This document shows positions 1-11,194 of a stretch of DNA of 64,000 nt, one piece after another; the first letter of the stretch is position 1; every line of letters begins with the position of its first letter. The stretch spans positions 3,731,884 through 3,795,883 of the forward strand of contig NW_009799103.1 in assembly GCF_000213175.1 (NCBI RefSeq), in the 5' to 3' direction. A program made the translations under genes and the position numbers. The notes under the pieces are model-generated. The model made no database searches. It saw nothing but the letters and a program-made list of their open reading frames with translations, and was not told the DNA's origin. The stretch is from Neurospora tetrasperma FGSC 2508 (Eukaryota > Ascomycota > Sordariomycetes > Sordariales > Sordariaceae).

Positions 1-104
1 CCCCCCCCCCCCCCCCTTCCTCCTCCCAACCCTCCGTTCGTGAGTCCTCTTGAGACATATGGGGCTGAAGCTGACTATCTACCGACATCTACACCTACAT
101 ATAG

Positions 105-344
105 GCTCCCCTCGCGCCCTGGTCTGATGACCCAAAGTTGAAGCAGGTGGGCCTCTACCAGTCTGCGGCGATGACACATGACATTGAGGGCTTTCTTGTC
201 TATTTCATGCCCAACTACCTGGGGTGGACCCCGAAGGAGATTGCGAACTTTGCGGCTATTATTCGCAAAGAGTTCAGGGAAGCCAAGATCCATTCGGTCG
301 TGAAGTGGCACGTGGTGAGGGCTCAAAAGCCGCTGGATGCTTAG
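105..344 (+). CDS. UMTA/LaeA-like methyltransferase, C-terminal exon only (gene cut by window start)
   Basis: Seen: after an acceptor AG at 103-104 and a CTGAC-type branch site near 70, an open exon of exactly 240 nt encodes 79 residues and a TAG stop. It reads APLAPW, then VGLY, GWTPKEI and a final QKPLDA. The minus-strand methyltransferase at 1575-3314 has a last exon of the same length with the matching signatures (VPISPW, VGLY, GWTTEEI, QKPVDA), so this is the tail of a paralogue. Family: SAM-dependent methyltransferases of the LaeA/UMTA type; the SAM-binding core lies outside the window. A GTGAGT at 40-45 could be a donor, but the 16-C run before it does not read like the conserved upstream exon, so the true donor is probably outside. 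Identity as a paralogue is fairly secure; the substrate is unknown. Confidence 0.75.
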   Translation, partial: APLAPWSDDPKLKQVGLYQSAAMTHDIEGFLVYFMPNYLGWTPKEIANFAAIIRKEFREAKIHSVVKWHVVRAQKPLDA

Positions 345-546
345 TGTACTGCCTCTAAATTGGATATATAACCGACAGGAGGCCATGCCGAACGCGCGGG
401 TGGGTGTTCTTGTTGTCAATGTGAATATCTCGGAAAATAACTGTACACGTATCACTCTACCTTTGGTCATCAATGTGGCCAGTATCTTATCTCCCTGCCT
501 GAAATAACGACTTGGATATACCTACATATTCCCCCCGTCATTTTCC

Positions 547-570
547 TACCTAGAGTACCTCTAGGTACTC
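547..570. repeat. TACCTCTAGGTA-type palindromic repeat
   Basis: The sequence reads CCTAGAGTACCTCTAGGTAC, an imperfect palindrome built from the TACCT/AGGTA half sites that recur throughout the spacers of this window. Confidence 0.6.
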
Positions 571-931
571 TCATTTTGGAATATGTCGTTGATGATCATG
601 GATCCCCTTGCAACCTTATTTTCTTACCCGCCCCTCGCCCCTGACTCACGAACAAGGCCCATCGCTGTTACTTCAGCCTTACCCGTTCTATGCATCCAGA
701 GGCTACCTAGACTAGGACCGGAATTAATGTTTGGGAACATACAATGTCGAACAAAGACATGATGGGAGGTACTGTACCTGAGCTGCCCATGAGCCGAGGA
801 AGGCCTAGGCTGGCACGCCGGTGGGAGCTTTGCGCTAAGAGATACTAGCAGATCTTTGACTATAATTGGTGTAAAAGTGTTAGTGCACATGCTTGGATGC
901 AGGAAGACTTGGTTTGTGCGCCGTCATGCAT

Positions 932-966
932 AGGTAGAGGTAGGTAGGTACCTCTAGGTAGGTACC
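932..966. repeat. AGGTAGGTACC repeat cluster
   Basis: Several AGGTA units run head to tail and then turn over into a TACCTCTAGGTA palindrome followed by another GGTAGGTACC. It belongs to the same family as the repeat near 547. Confidence 0.65.
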
Positions 967-1574
967 TTGAAGTATCTTTATCCATGCACCCATATGCTAC
1001 CTATCGGATGAGCCGCATCCGTCCGTTCAGTAGTAATGTCCTCCCTCTCCTTCTTGTCATGCTTGTTCGTTTTGCCGACAGAATCAAAAAGTAGTAGGTA
1101 AGGGAGTTCATCTTTTGAATCAAATCCAGGTTCGAAACGTCCAATATGGCTTTTCGAAGGGAGGGCTGGGGCCACGAAGGTGAATAGTACTCCCACCACC
1201 TCCTTTACCAAATAATGAACCGCTGATGATGTTCCTCTCCTTTCGCAGCGTTGTCTTCCATGTCGAACTTTGCTTATACGTGTAGTTGCGTAGAAGGAAA
1301 CCACAGGGATAGCCTTGACGCAAACAGTAATTTCGGGCCCGGGTAAGGCTCAAGGCACGTGTCCGATCTGGGGTCAACCCTGTATAACAAATGTGACGAG
1401 TCATTCCATGGTTTTGACTACAAGTTTTATATTTCCAAATTATTTTTTTTGAGAAAAGGAAGATGAACCTTGACGTAAGGTAGAGGTACCAGGTTATCCA
1501 ACTGCCCCTATCGTGGGAAATTACCTATCCAGCCCCGATCGGTGTTGTTGCCTACTACTAGCCGTACATTACTC

Positions 1575-3314
1575 CTAAGCATCCACTGGCTTCTGGCCAT
1601 ACACCTTGCGGAAGACAAAGTACCCATGAATGCTCATGTCCTTCATCTCCTTCTTCAAATGTCGGATGTAGATGCCGATCTCCTCCGTAGTCCACCCCAT
1701 GACCTTACCAAACATGAACTGCAGAACACCATCGAGATCCTGGTTCATGACGGCATAGAAGTACAGACCAACGTCGTTCATCTTTTTGTCCTTGGGCCAT
1801 GGCGAGATGGGGACCTGCAGATATTCCGTAGTCAGATTCTCTGCTGGGATAGACAGATATACGACACTGTGGGGGAAAGCGGAAGATGGAACGTACCTTG
1901 TAATCCTTCACCACGATATTCACGAAACCGGCCTCTTTCATTGCACTCTCCATCATGGCAGCGGGGATCAGGACCTGCCCAATCCTCTTGCCTGCCTCGT
2001 GCCATATGGGGCCCCATTGGCCTAGAGCATGCACCTTTTCGTCGATGGAACCATCGTCCGAGTGGATCGTACCGTGTGTATCCATGTGCTCGATGTACCC
2101 GCCCGGCTTGCAGCACCGGTAAGCGTCCTTGTAGAAGGCAAGCCAGTCCTTGACGGTCCCGCTGAGCCAACGGACGTGGATGAAGTCGAAGAAGTCAGGC
2201 TTGTAGGTCCATTCCTTATTGTAGTCGTCGATCTCGAAACGGATGTTGGGGGGAACCCAGCTGGGCTGGATGGGCGAGATGTCGGTGCCGATGACGTTGC
2301 AGTTGGGGAATGCGTCGGCGAAGTCGATTGCCCAGAGGCCTGAATGTCGGGTTAGTACCTCCACATGTATAAAGGACGACCACTAAAAAAAAATAAAAGT
2401 GTAGAAAGTCGGCGTACCTGTGCCTGTGCCGAGATCGATGGCATTCTCCATTTTCTTGGGAAGAGGGGCATCATAGAGCCTGCCATCCAAAAGAATGGTC
2501 ATGGCATGATGGCTGAAGTGCAATATTTGGTCAGCTACAAGAACTCGCTAGGTGAACACAATGGTCTTGCACTCACAAGATATCCAGCAATTCGTTCTGC
2601 TTTTCGTCGTTAGGGCCCCTGTATCAGAATTCACAATGCTGGTTAGCGTTGGCTGTTTCTTTCTCCATACTCGTCTGAGTTCGATAGAAGCGCCGTAAAG
2701 ACCCAACGTAGAGGTCAGGACGAGCGATCCTCAGACAATGAGACTTACCAATACTCTGAATCCGTTATGCTGTCGCTATGATACGTTCTGCCGTTCATAG
2801 TACGGTATCTGAGGATACTCGAACCGATCGAAGCAGTCGAGCTCTCGACATCGCTTCCAAGGGTCGAATCCGCATCATCTTCTTCCTCCTCGGGAAGTCC
2901 CTGTAGTATCGATGTGAGTGATCAATTCCCATCATGATTGGGGCTTGTGAGCTTGTGGCCGGTCCGTACCTGTTCGGCCCAGTGAGATCCAGGAAGAGGG
3001 GCATTCGTTTCAGCAGCGGGAGTGGCAGGAGCAGGCGTGCGTCCCCTCGCAACCGCCGGAGTGGCAGGAGCAGGCGTGCGTTCTTTTGCAGTAGCTGGCG
3101 TCGCAGGAACAGGCGTAGATTCTCTCGCAGCAGCTGGAGTGGCAGGAACAGGTGTTGACTCTCTCGCAACTGCGGGGGTGGCAGGAGCAGGTGTAGATTC
3201 TCTCGAAGCCGCTGGAATCAGAGTAGGAGCAGGCGTGGATTCCCTCGCAGCTGCTGAAGTTTCTGGAGCAGGCGTGGGTGACTTTGTTCGCGCCTTTTTC
3301 GCCGGAGAAGCCAT
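1575..3314 (-). CDS. UMTA/LaeA-like SAM-dependent methyltransferase
   Basis: Six exons (3314-2970, 2900-2749, 2618-2577, 2512-2418, 2339-1897, 1814-1575) give 438 residues in one frame. Residues 1-115 are a Ser/Thr/Pro/Ala-rich leader with near-identical 13-residue repeats, then an acidic patch (EEEEDD). The family's entry motif [12 protein letters not shown] is followed by DLGTGTG, split by an intron and continuing LWAIDFAD, the SAM-binding motif [18 protein letters not shown] and the RWLSG block are typical of the LaeA/UMTA family, whose members act in the nucleus or cytoplasm, often linked to secondary metabolism. I chose the ATG that starts [11 protein letters not shown], a basic nuclear-signal-like start; the frame stays open upstream to 3431 (MAPETF), so a longer form is possible. 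It is convergent with its paralogue at 105-344. Target unknown. Confidence 0.85.
3019..3255 (-). repeat. Coding minisatellite, 39-bp unit
   Basis: Five 39-bp units start at 3019, 3058, 3097, 3136 and 3175, followed by a 42-bp variant at 3214 and a partial unit. Each encodes a version of [13 protein letters not shown] in the methyltransferase leader. Unit number is likely to vary between strains. Confidence 0.85.
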
Positions 3315-5235
3315 AATGAAATCTTGGATATTGGATACCGTGAACCGTCCTGGTGGGAATTCGAGGTTTGGGTCTGGTGGAAAAAGAAAGGAGGATGGAC
3401 CGTCCAAGAAGGGAAATGTTTCGGGTGCCAAAGCCGTCGGGATTTATAACATCGATGAGCTACTTTAGGCCGGGTGCCCAATTCACACCGTGCTGTCCAA
3501 AATGTAACATCGGAATTCGGAAACCATAACATCTACCACTCACCGCCTAAAATTCCACTTGGTGGTGTCAGGGGTGTCCAGTTCAATGCCGGTTTGTTAT
3601 TTAGCGCGGTGCTTGCGACGACTTCGACAATACACAAAAAATAACGAGACAGCCACGTTCAAGGAAGCAATTGCTTGATTGAAAAATAGTGAAATGGTAA
3701 TTGAGTTGAGCAGAGTATCATGATGTAAGGTACTTATGAAGTCCTGCGCTAACGAATGTTTCAGGGCAAGAATGTAGCAGTGTAGGGTACCAAAGTATGT
3801 GGTATGATTTTTGCTAGCGTCTTACCACGTGGAAGGGTGGAACACGGTTGCTTTGAAATCCGATGACACCCAGACAGTTTATTCCGCCCCAAGCTCGCTG
3901 TCGTGAACATCGTGTGTTTTCCTCACTACCAGAAAAGCCGTTGCTTCTTACTTCTCTTGCCCTTTGACCGCCCTCGCTTCCTGCTCGCTACGAATTGTAC
4001 CTTGCCGTTGGAGCATCTTGGTATAGCGGGAGGCCGGCACGTGGCCAGGTAAGGCTGAAAGGATCCCTTTACACACAATCTGGGGTCTACCTTGTTGAAC
4101 AATTACGAGGCCCAAGGTGAAACCGGGGTCTGGAAGGATGGCTGGTCAGCTTTTATGTTTCCACGTCCAAGTCATGACCCTTTCCGACATGGAAGACTTG
4201 GCCTTTCCGTTTGGCGAAGCTGTCTCGGATGCCGACGACCGTCGTGGTCGGGTGTTAAGAGAAAGGTGCTGGCTGGTAGTGTAGAACAACAACACCTAGC
4301 CGCTCGAAGATGCATATGAGCTATGCTGGTCGGCTGAACCGGGTAGTGTACTACCTATATCAACGTTGTTATGCCGATCCGGAGTAATTTCGTCTCAATA
4401 TTAAAAGCCGTCCACCACACCACAGTTTTCCCTCAACTTCATGATACATCGGTAGGGTTGCTGCGCTATATCTTTTTCGACCCGGCAGATCCTGACCAGT
4501 GAGAAGGAAGACCTTTTTAGCCCGACAATCTGGCCACTGTACTATGTAAATCAACGGTTCTCCTGGCCAGGTGTTCATTGTCGACAAGACTGGACTGGGG
4601 TCCGGTATCCGGTACCCAACACAGAGTCGTGGCGTGATTGGATCAACGGCGGAAAACCCCTGCGAAACGGTATAGACCCCGCTCGGCTCTTATTTCACAG
4701 CAGGCCGGTGTACGTAGACTGATGACGAGTTGGCGGTGCTATTCCGTCCATGTCGGAACTGGGTGCGCAAAGTGTAAAGACTTATCTCAGAGCTTGAAAC
4801 TGAACAGTGGCTTGAGACAAAAGTTTTTGAGCTGTGTTGCCATTATCAGCAGCCCCGATGTGACGATTCGGAGATATGTAGGGGACGCAAGCGCAGGGCA
4901 CCATGAGCGGCCGCGTGGCTTGAAACATTTGTCGTCTGTCCTACATACTGTGTATGCTGCGAGAGAAGATGAAGCATAGAAGGGGATCGGATCGGGACTT
5001 GCAAGAGAAGGTTTGCTGGGGTCTTGGACGAAAGCCATCAGCGATTATTGGTTACCGAGCAGCCACATAACCACATTGGCTCGAGATTGCATTATAACGA
5101 CTGGGAGGGTGTGATCCTACGTGAAGATGGCGCCGACGATGCGAAAGAAGCTGAAGGGATCAACATCGTTGGAGGTTTAGTCGAGGTGGTGCACTCCGAC
5201 AGTCTCTGTCCAGTTGGTCTTTGGATGAGAGGTAA

Positions 5236-5239
<4 letters not shown>

Positions 5240-5274
<35 letters not shown>
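5240..5274. repeat. Poly(T) run, 35 nt
   Basis: An uninterrupted run of T. No poly(A)-tailed element body or target-site duplication was seen beside it, so I read it as a simple repeat. Confidence 0.9.
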
Positions 5275-5279
<5 letters not shown>

Positions 5280-6050
5280 CCTTCTTCGTAATCTGGATTG
5301 CTGTGGCAGACAGTATTGGGAAAGGGAACTGTAGTATCCATATTGTTCAGCCAATCGAATGCCGATGACGGACTGGGGATTTTGTCTTGGTGTTGCGACG
5401 CTGTAGCTTACACTGCACAGTACACATTGCTGTTCAATCTATGTAACTAAATATGATTTGATGTCGAATTCACGAATTCATCAGATTCACTGAAGCACTG
5501 CAAAGTGACGTCAAAGAGAGATTGGCGATGTCGGCGAGTGTTGGTTGCGTCGGTCGGCCGGTCGGTCGTCCCTTCCTCACGGCACTTCACCACCACACAA
5601 AGGTGCTCTTATCAGCATGTCGTCTTGTCTTATCACTGCAAGCACTTCCACAAAAGGAGCCAAGAAATGGCCTAAGCCGAATCAGGGGCAAGAGTCCGGC
5701 AGCTGCTTTCACCACCCAACAACCCTTTCAATGGAGTGCGTGTCGACGTCGGTTTCATTCTCAGAATCCCCGCGTTGCGGAAGGTTTTGCCTGTTTTCGC
5801 CAAGCGGGAGATCCCCCAGAAGGTTATGTAGAGGTAGGTAGTTGGTCTCTTCCCCTCTCTTCTTGGCAATGCCTGGCCGTCCTCCTCGTGGGGACTGATA
5901 ATGCGACCTCGCCGGTTTTTGCTGATATCTAGAGTACTAGGTAGGTAGCCATTGATAACGCCGACACAGGATTGGGGGATTCCAAACCTCGTTATCCTTC
6001 TCGCCGTTCAGCTTCAGCTTGCACCCCGAGTTGTGTGTGCCTCTCTCTTG

Positions 6051-6324
6051 CTTATCTGCCGTTGACGACAGAAAAAGAAAGGCCTTGCCCGAGTACCACC
6101 CACCCAGCTGCGCATATCTCCTTGCTGTGTGATACACGATCCAGCGCCACGGCGCCCATATCAAGATGACGGACCAAAAGAATACTTATAGGCCATGGCA
6201 AACCCTAGGTCTGGCGCCTCTTTGCGACTGGCAATTGTACTTCTCAAGATAGTCCTCGATCACATACCCACTCAGCCACGGAATAAAGACACAATCAACA
6301 GACAGAACATATCAGGACGATAAG
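6051..6324 (+). promoter_or_regulatory. GATA-site region of the ammonium transporter promoter
   Basis: Seen: CTTATC at 6051-6056 (GATAAG on the other strand), GATAG near 6246 and GATAAG at 6319-6324, 40-310 nt upstream of the transporter start. Known: GATA activators of the NIT2/AreA family switch on ammonium transporters when nitrogen is limiting. Inference: these could be binding sites, but GATA motifs are frequent by chance. Confidence 0.35.
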
Positions 6325-6362
6325 CACAGCTCTTCACACACCAGGCCGAGAGGTATTCCAAG

Positions 6363-8090
6363 ATGGCCGAGCCAGAAATTGTGCCTGTCACCGAGTGGCC
6401 GGACTGGCATGCCAATCCCAAAGGAGGTGATCCCTTCACGCAGAACCTGAACGCGCCCTATGACAAGGTTCGTTGATGGCATCGGACACTGGCAATATCG
6501 AGGAAAGAAACAAGCAACTAACCTGGCGTGTTACATCTGTCCAGGGCAATCTTTGTTGGATGCTCGTATGCACTGCCCTATGCTGGCAAATCACCCCGGC
6601 CATCGGCTTCCTCTATGCCGGAATGCACCGCAGGAAGGCGGCTCTGACTATGGTCCTCCAAAGTCTCTTCTGTGCTTGCGCTTGCGGAATCCAGTTCTGG
6701 GTATACGGTTACTCTCTGTACCAGGCACGAACAACAAACCCCATCCTCGGAGACTTGTCGTTGGCCGTGTTTCGAAACGTGCTTGCTCAGCCATCCATGG
6801 CCAACTCGGATATTCCTGATATTCTGTGTATGATGCTCTTCCCATGTCAGGCATCCGCCGGCTAACACTTGTTCCAGATGCTGCCTTTGGTTTTACCTTT
6901 GTTTCCTGCACTGCCATGATCTTGGCCGGAGCCATGCTTGAACGTGGCAGGCTGTTGCCCAGTATGCTTTTCCTCCTCTGCTGGACTACTTTTGTCTACT
7001 ACTTGTAAGTCCATCGCCAACAGTCAACTCCCACAATCACTGACTCTATCCTCTCCAGCATTGCATATTGGGAGTGGAACCCTAGCGGATGGTTATACAA
7101 ACTCGGTGTCTACGACTTTGCCGGCTCCGGTCCTGTTCACATCGCCAGCGGCTTCGGTGCCCTTGCCTGGTCCCTGATGCTCGGTCCGCGTGTCGCCGAC
7201 TCGGACGTCGTTGACCGTAAGAAACTCGTTCACCACAAGCCCCACAGTCCGCTGTTGATGTGCCTCGGAACTGTCTTCATCTGGTTTGGCTGGTTCGCCT
7301 TCAATGGCGGCAGTGCACCCAACCTCAGCCTGCGGTCCATCTACGCCATTGTCAACACGAACCTGGCAGGGTGCGGAGGGGGCGTCGGTTGGGTCTTGAT
7401 CGACTATCTCTACAAGAGAAAGTTCAGCTTGGTTGGCTTTTGCTCGGGTATTATTGCGGGCTTGGTCGGAATTACCCCTGCAGCGGGTTATGGTGTGTTC
7501 TCTGTTGCTTTCTCCGGGCTACCTCCAAGTGCTCGTTTGACTGACTCGAAGCTTGCGCAGTCCCCGTCTACGTAGCCTCGCTCATCGGCTTCCTCACCTC
7601 CGCCACCTGCTACTACGCCGCCAAGTACAAACACCTCCTCTCTGTTGATGACGGTCTCGACATTTTTGCCATTCACGGCGTGGGCGGTTACGTCGGTGAT
7701 CTTTTGACGGGCATCTTTGCCGACAACTTTGTTCCCGCTCTAGATGGCTATTCAGGCAGCTCCTATGCAGGTGGCTGGTGGAACCGCAACTTCCGCCAGC
7801 TTGGACTTCAGTTCGCCGGCGCAACCACTGCCGCAGCCTGGTCCTTTGTGGTGTCGTGCATCTTGCTGTTCATCATCAACAAGATTCCCGGCTTGCATCT
7901 ACGCGCGAGTGAGGATTCGGAGATCAGGGGCTTGGATATCAAGTACTTGGAGGATGTCGATGAGGAGGGGTTTTACATGAACGAGTGTATACTGCATGGG
8001 CGTACTCCGCCGAGGTGTTCTGGGTCTTTGAAGGCTCCCACGTCGGTTACGGAGCCGGTTGGTGTTGAAGGAGGTGAAAAGAGGGATTAG
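6363..8090 (+). CDS. Ammonium transporter (AMT/MEP family)
   Basis: Five exons (6363-6467, 6545-6827, 6878-7004, 7059-7492, 7561-8090) give 492 residues. It is a plasma-membrane channel-like transporter moving ammonium inward. Family marks: TPAIGFLYAGMHRRK in the first helices; the pore Asp and first twin His in YDFAGSGPVHIASGFGAL; WFGWFAFNGGS; and the second twin His in FAIHGVGGYVGDLLTGIF. The length suits eleven membrane helices with a hydrophilic C-terminal tail of roughly 65 residues. The early helix reads TPAIGFLYAG where classical members have a PGLALFYGG-like sequence, so this is a divergent subfamily; whether it conducts or mainly senses ammonium cannot be told from sequence. Exon 1 (35 codons) ends in phase 0. 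GATA sites lie upstream. Confidence 0.9.
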
Positions 8091-9158
8091 ATGGAGGCGT
8101 TTTTGAGACTTTGTAAACGAGGCAGCACTACTTGCTTAGTTCATCATGAATTTTGAAGAATTCGAGTCGTAGGCCATCGGCAACATGCTGACGGAGTTCG
8201 AGAGGAGAACGGGAGCTCTCTGTCCCGATACAACATGCAAGGGTCATGTTGTTGTTAACGGTGGACTTGGACAGCACGACGAGGGAAACCGGACGACATT
8301 GACATCAACGTCGATTTCACCAACTAAACTCCAAATTTACATTTCCCACACATATAAAAGGAATTGGATCTCTATCCTCAAAGTCTCGGACAGTTATTGC
8401 TGGCATGCCGTGGCTTTGAGGCACAACGGGCTTGAGTGAGAAGGTTTTCGCTTAACAGTGGATCGGCCGAGTACCGTGCTGGACAGGTCATGATGTCATG
8501 CAAACTCTTGACGTCAGCTGTCAGTGAACAACATGCGAAAGCGCGATGTCCATCTTCGTTTTCGATGGATTGAAATTCGATTGGGAAAACTCCACTTTAT
8601 TTTCCGTGTTGTTCCTGGCTTTGCAGACTCCAACATCTTGGAAGTTGAGGATCTTTGTCGAGTGTGAGACTCAAACCCATCGGGAGTTCAGTTTATATTG
8701 GAGATTCTCTTTGTGTACAAGGGAGTATGTAGGTAACTACAACGCAAATGATAGGTACTTGGCCAGATCGAGTTCCCACTGCATTCCGTCAGTAACTGTA
8801 CCTAATGTACAGGGGAAGCGGCAGGAGGTGAGATCATCATTAGGTACACAACGTCATCGTACTTGAAAGACCTCCTCCCTTTATTTAACCAAACGAGCTC
8901 CCGGGTAATGTAGAGTGTTCGTTGTTCGTCTACAACAACAACACATAACAAATCAAACCGAACTGTCGCGGGACCATCACCCACTTCACCTCATCCACCG
9001 CAACTACTCCAAATCACACTTTGGTCGTCTTCTAGCAAAAGTGAAGAGAACCAAGAACAATCCATCCAAACGTCAAGCAACGTGATCCTTTAACTCAACT
9101 TACCTCCCTTGCCTCCCTTACCCCCCACAACACCCCTCATCCACAAAAGACAACAAAA
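8091..9158. other. Spacer between the ammonium transporter and the small membrane protein
   Basis: No gene recognised. The last 150 nt before the next ATG are C- and A-rich, like a fungal 5' leader (9000-9158). Confidence 0.5.
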
Positions 9159-9530
9159 ATGTCAACAGCAGCCAACTACCTCCGCGCCCGCGCCGTGCCC
9201 ATCAGCATCGCCGCCGGTCTCGGCGGCATCTTTTGGTGGCAGACGCGCGGCGGCAAGACCCAGCCCCGCGGCGTATCGGAGAAGCACAGCGCCACCGACA
9301 CGGGCAACCGCGACATTTCCGAGACGTTGCAGAAGATGGGCGGCACGGGTGGGCCATCGGCTCGGAAAGAGCCGCTGGCGGAAGATCCCAAGGATACAAG
9401 GGTGATTTCGCATAGTCCTGGGGCGTATACGAAGCGGACGCCGGCCAAGACGGGGACGGAGCCCGAGGGGGAACAGACGACGGGGGCGGGGAGGAGGGAT
9501 ACGAAGGATTATGGGGGGAATAAAGTTTAG
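9159..9530 (+). CDS. Small membrane-anchored protein of unknown function, 123 residues
   Basis: A single-exon frame starts at an ATG in a good context (AACAAAAATG). Residues 1-12 (MSTAANYLRARA) are short and basic. Residues 13-27 (VPISIAAGLGGIFWW) form one hydrophobic segment. The rest is hydrophilic and rich in Gly, Lys, Thr and Asp, with GNRDISETLQKMGG in the middle and a polar tail ending DYGGNKV. This looks like an N-terminally anchored protein, perhaps of the mitochondrial inner membrane, with a soluble tail. I recognise no family. The G-rich tract after the stop is non-coding. GC at third positions is high, as in the neighbouring genes, which supports real coding. Confidence 0.7.
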   Translation: MSTAANYLRARAVPISIAAGLGGIFWWQTRGGKTQPRGVSEKHSATDTGNRDISETLQKMGGTGGPSARKEPLAEDPKDTRVISHSPGAYTKRTPAKTGTEPEGEQTTGAGRRDTKDYGGNKV

Positions 9531-11194
9531 TGCATGAGGGGTTGGGTTGAGGGGGGAAGGGGAAGGGGAGGGGAGAGGGTGGTGGGAGGTGGGAGGTGGT
9601 ATGGGAGATGATAATACTGTATTAGTATGATAAGGGTGGAAAGGTTCACGTCGTCAGACTGTCGATGTCGACCAGTCAGTACTCGCGACTTGATGGAGTA
9701 TTTTCCATGATTGAAAGTTTAATGAAGCATTATCTCACGTCAAACACGCAACTCCAATTTGGGTACCGAACCTGCGTGAGGGGTCAGTTTTCTAACGGAA
9801 GGTGCCAGTGTCTGGCCCATGGCAAGGCTAGTCATGCAAGATATGAGGGCAGGTACTCCCTTGTCCAGAATAGGGTATCACAACGAAAGGAAGGAACGAG
9901 CATCAATTCTGGACACAACGTGAGCTGACTCTCCCCTTGGAATAGCGGAGCTGTCAATTATCTCCTCTTCAACCAAACAAGTCGCAGTCAAGCATTTTCC
10001 CAATCATTCCTCTCCTTCTTCTCACGTCCTGGCTGCTGCGTCTCTTTTGACAAGCGCGAGCTTTTCTCTCTATCACAGTCGGCCATCTGACTTCCGTCCG
10101 AGATGACTGGATACTTCGTTAGCAATCATGAGCATTTGTCATTCAACCAATCTTTTATTGCGCGCAGCTTTTTCACACACATTAAACATGTTGTATGATG
10201 CTGTTTTTATGCTAAGTTTTGCCACCACACATCATGATGAATTAGAAAACAGAAAAAGAAAACAAGATGTTAGAAGAAAAGAGACGTCGCTAACTTCTTT
10301 CAAGTTCATTATGCTCGCCTGTATGCACCTCTGTTCGAACCAACATCCTCTAATGCCTTGTGTCGCCTTTGATGTTTTGTTCTCGTGTGTTTTAACGCAG
10401 CTCATACATCACACCCCTTTCCTAGCATGCCATAAGGATGAGCAGATCTCATGGACAAAGTTGTTCTCCAGCCTTCCGAAGAGTCTTTTGTATCTCCAAA
10501 CGTCGCAGCTAAGTGTCCTATTCACCGTCATCACGTCCAGTACTACTGCGGCTTCATTCCACCAACTGCGATCAAGGTTCTTGTCATGGCATTGAGCACA
10601 ACGAAGGTTACGCTACAAGTCTTTACAGCCAGAAGCCATGCTCTCCGCCTTGTAGACAACCAGCGTCCATTATCGGGGCACCCATCGAGCCCTCCCTACT
10701 AGAACCGCTTCGCTCGTCCACCAAGAAGTACAGAAGCTCGCCAATGTTCCTGGTATGACGGTCGAGCGGGGGCTTTACTGGCTTCCAGCTGACACTAGCA
10801 ACTTCACTTTGACGGTCCCAGGTACTCTCGTCTTTATTAACCGGAAATCTTTCTACGTCCCGTCAAAGCCTTTGCCTTGAATTTCTTCCAACTTTCACTG
10901 CCGTATGCTCACATCAACCTAGCTCACACCACAAAGCTCACGTACCTTCCTCTCGGAAGCCCATCCTGTCATGATAGTTCCAGCCGGGGCCCAGACCACA
11001 GCGACCCAGACACCCTTCACCCGTCACCGATAACATCGGACGAACGAACAAAACCTTGAGCCGCGCTCCCTTCACAGCCAACCAGGCAACCGCACAACCA
11101 GTCCCCTACGAATTCCCTTATAAGCTCAAGGTCCAGCCCCTACTTCCAACAACAAGTCCCCTCGCCGTTGGCTCAACCAGCGGTAGTAAGGTCC
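9531..11194. other. Spacer with fragmentary protein-like frames
   Basis: A G-rich tract follows the small gene (9535-9610). At 10451-10860 three successive plus-strand frames each look partly protein-like (for example a stretch reading GLYWLPADTSNFTLTVPG), but I could not join them with convincing splice sites, so no gene is called. Confidence 0.4.

Larger units (their letters stand above)
345..1574. other. Spacer between the convergent methyltransferase genes
   Basis: No gene recognised. The spacer holds two clusters of the TACCTAGGTA-like palindromic repeat, near 547-570 and 932-966, and otherwise unremarkable sequence. The short open frames here lack motifs and sensible composition. Confidence 0.6.
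3315..6362. other. Long spacer upstream of both the methyltransferase and the ammonium transporter
   Basis: This is the divergent promoter region of the two genes. No gene recognised. It contains a 35-T run (5240-5274) and a CTAGAGTACTAGGTAGGTAG repeat (5930-5949). The open frames at 4092-5038 and 5522-6169 overlap on both strands and show no motif. Confidence 0.5.

Noticed and set aside
1-104. An upstream exon of the first methyltransferase within 1-39
   Set aside because: A GTGAGT donor exists at 40, but the poly(C) start does not encode the conserved residues found before the same intron in the paralogue.
5240-5274. Poly(T) run as the tail of a LINE or SINE
   Set aside because: No element body or flanking duplication found next to it.
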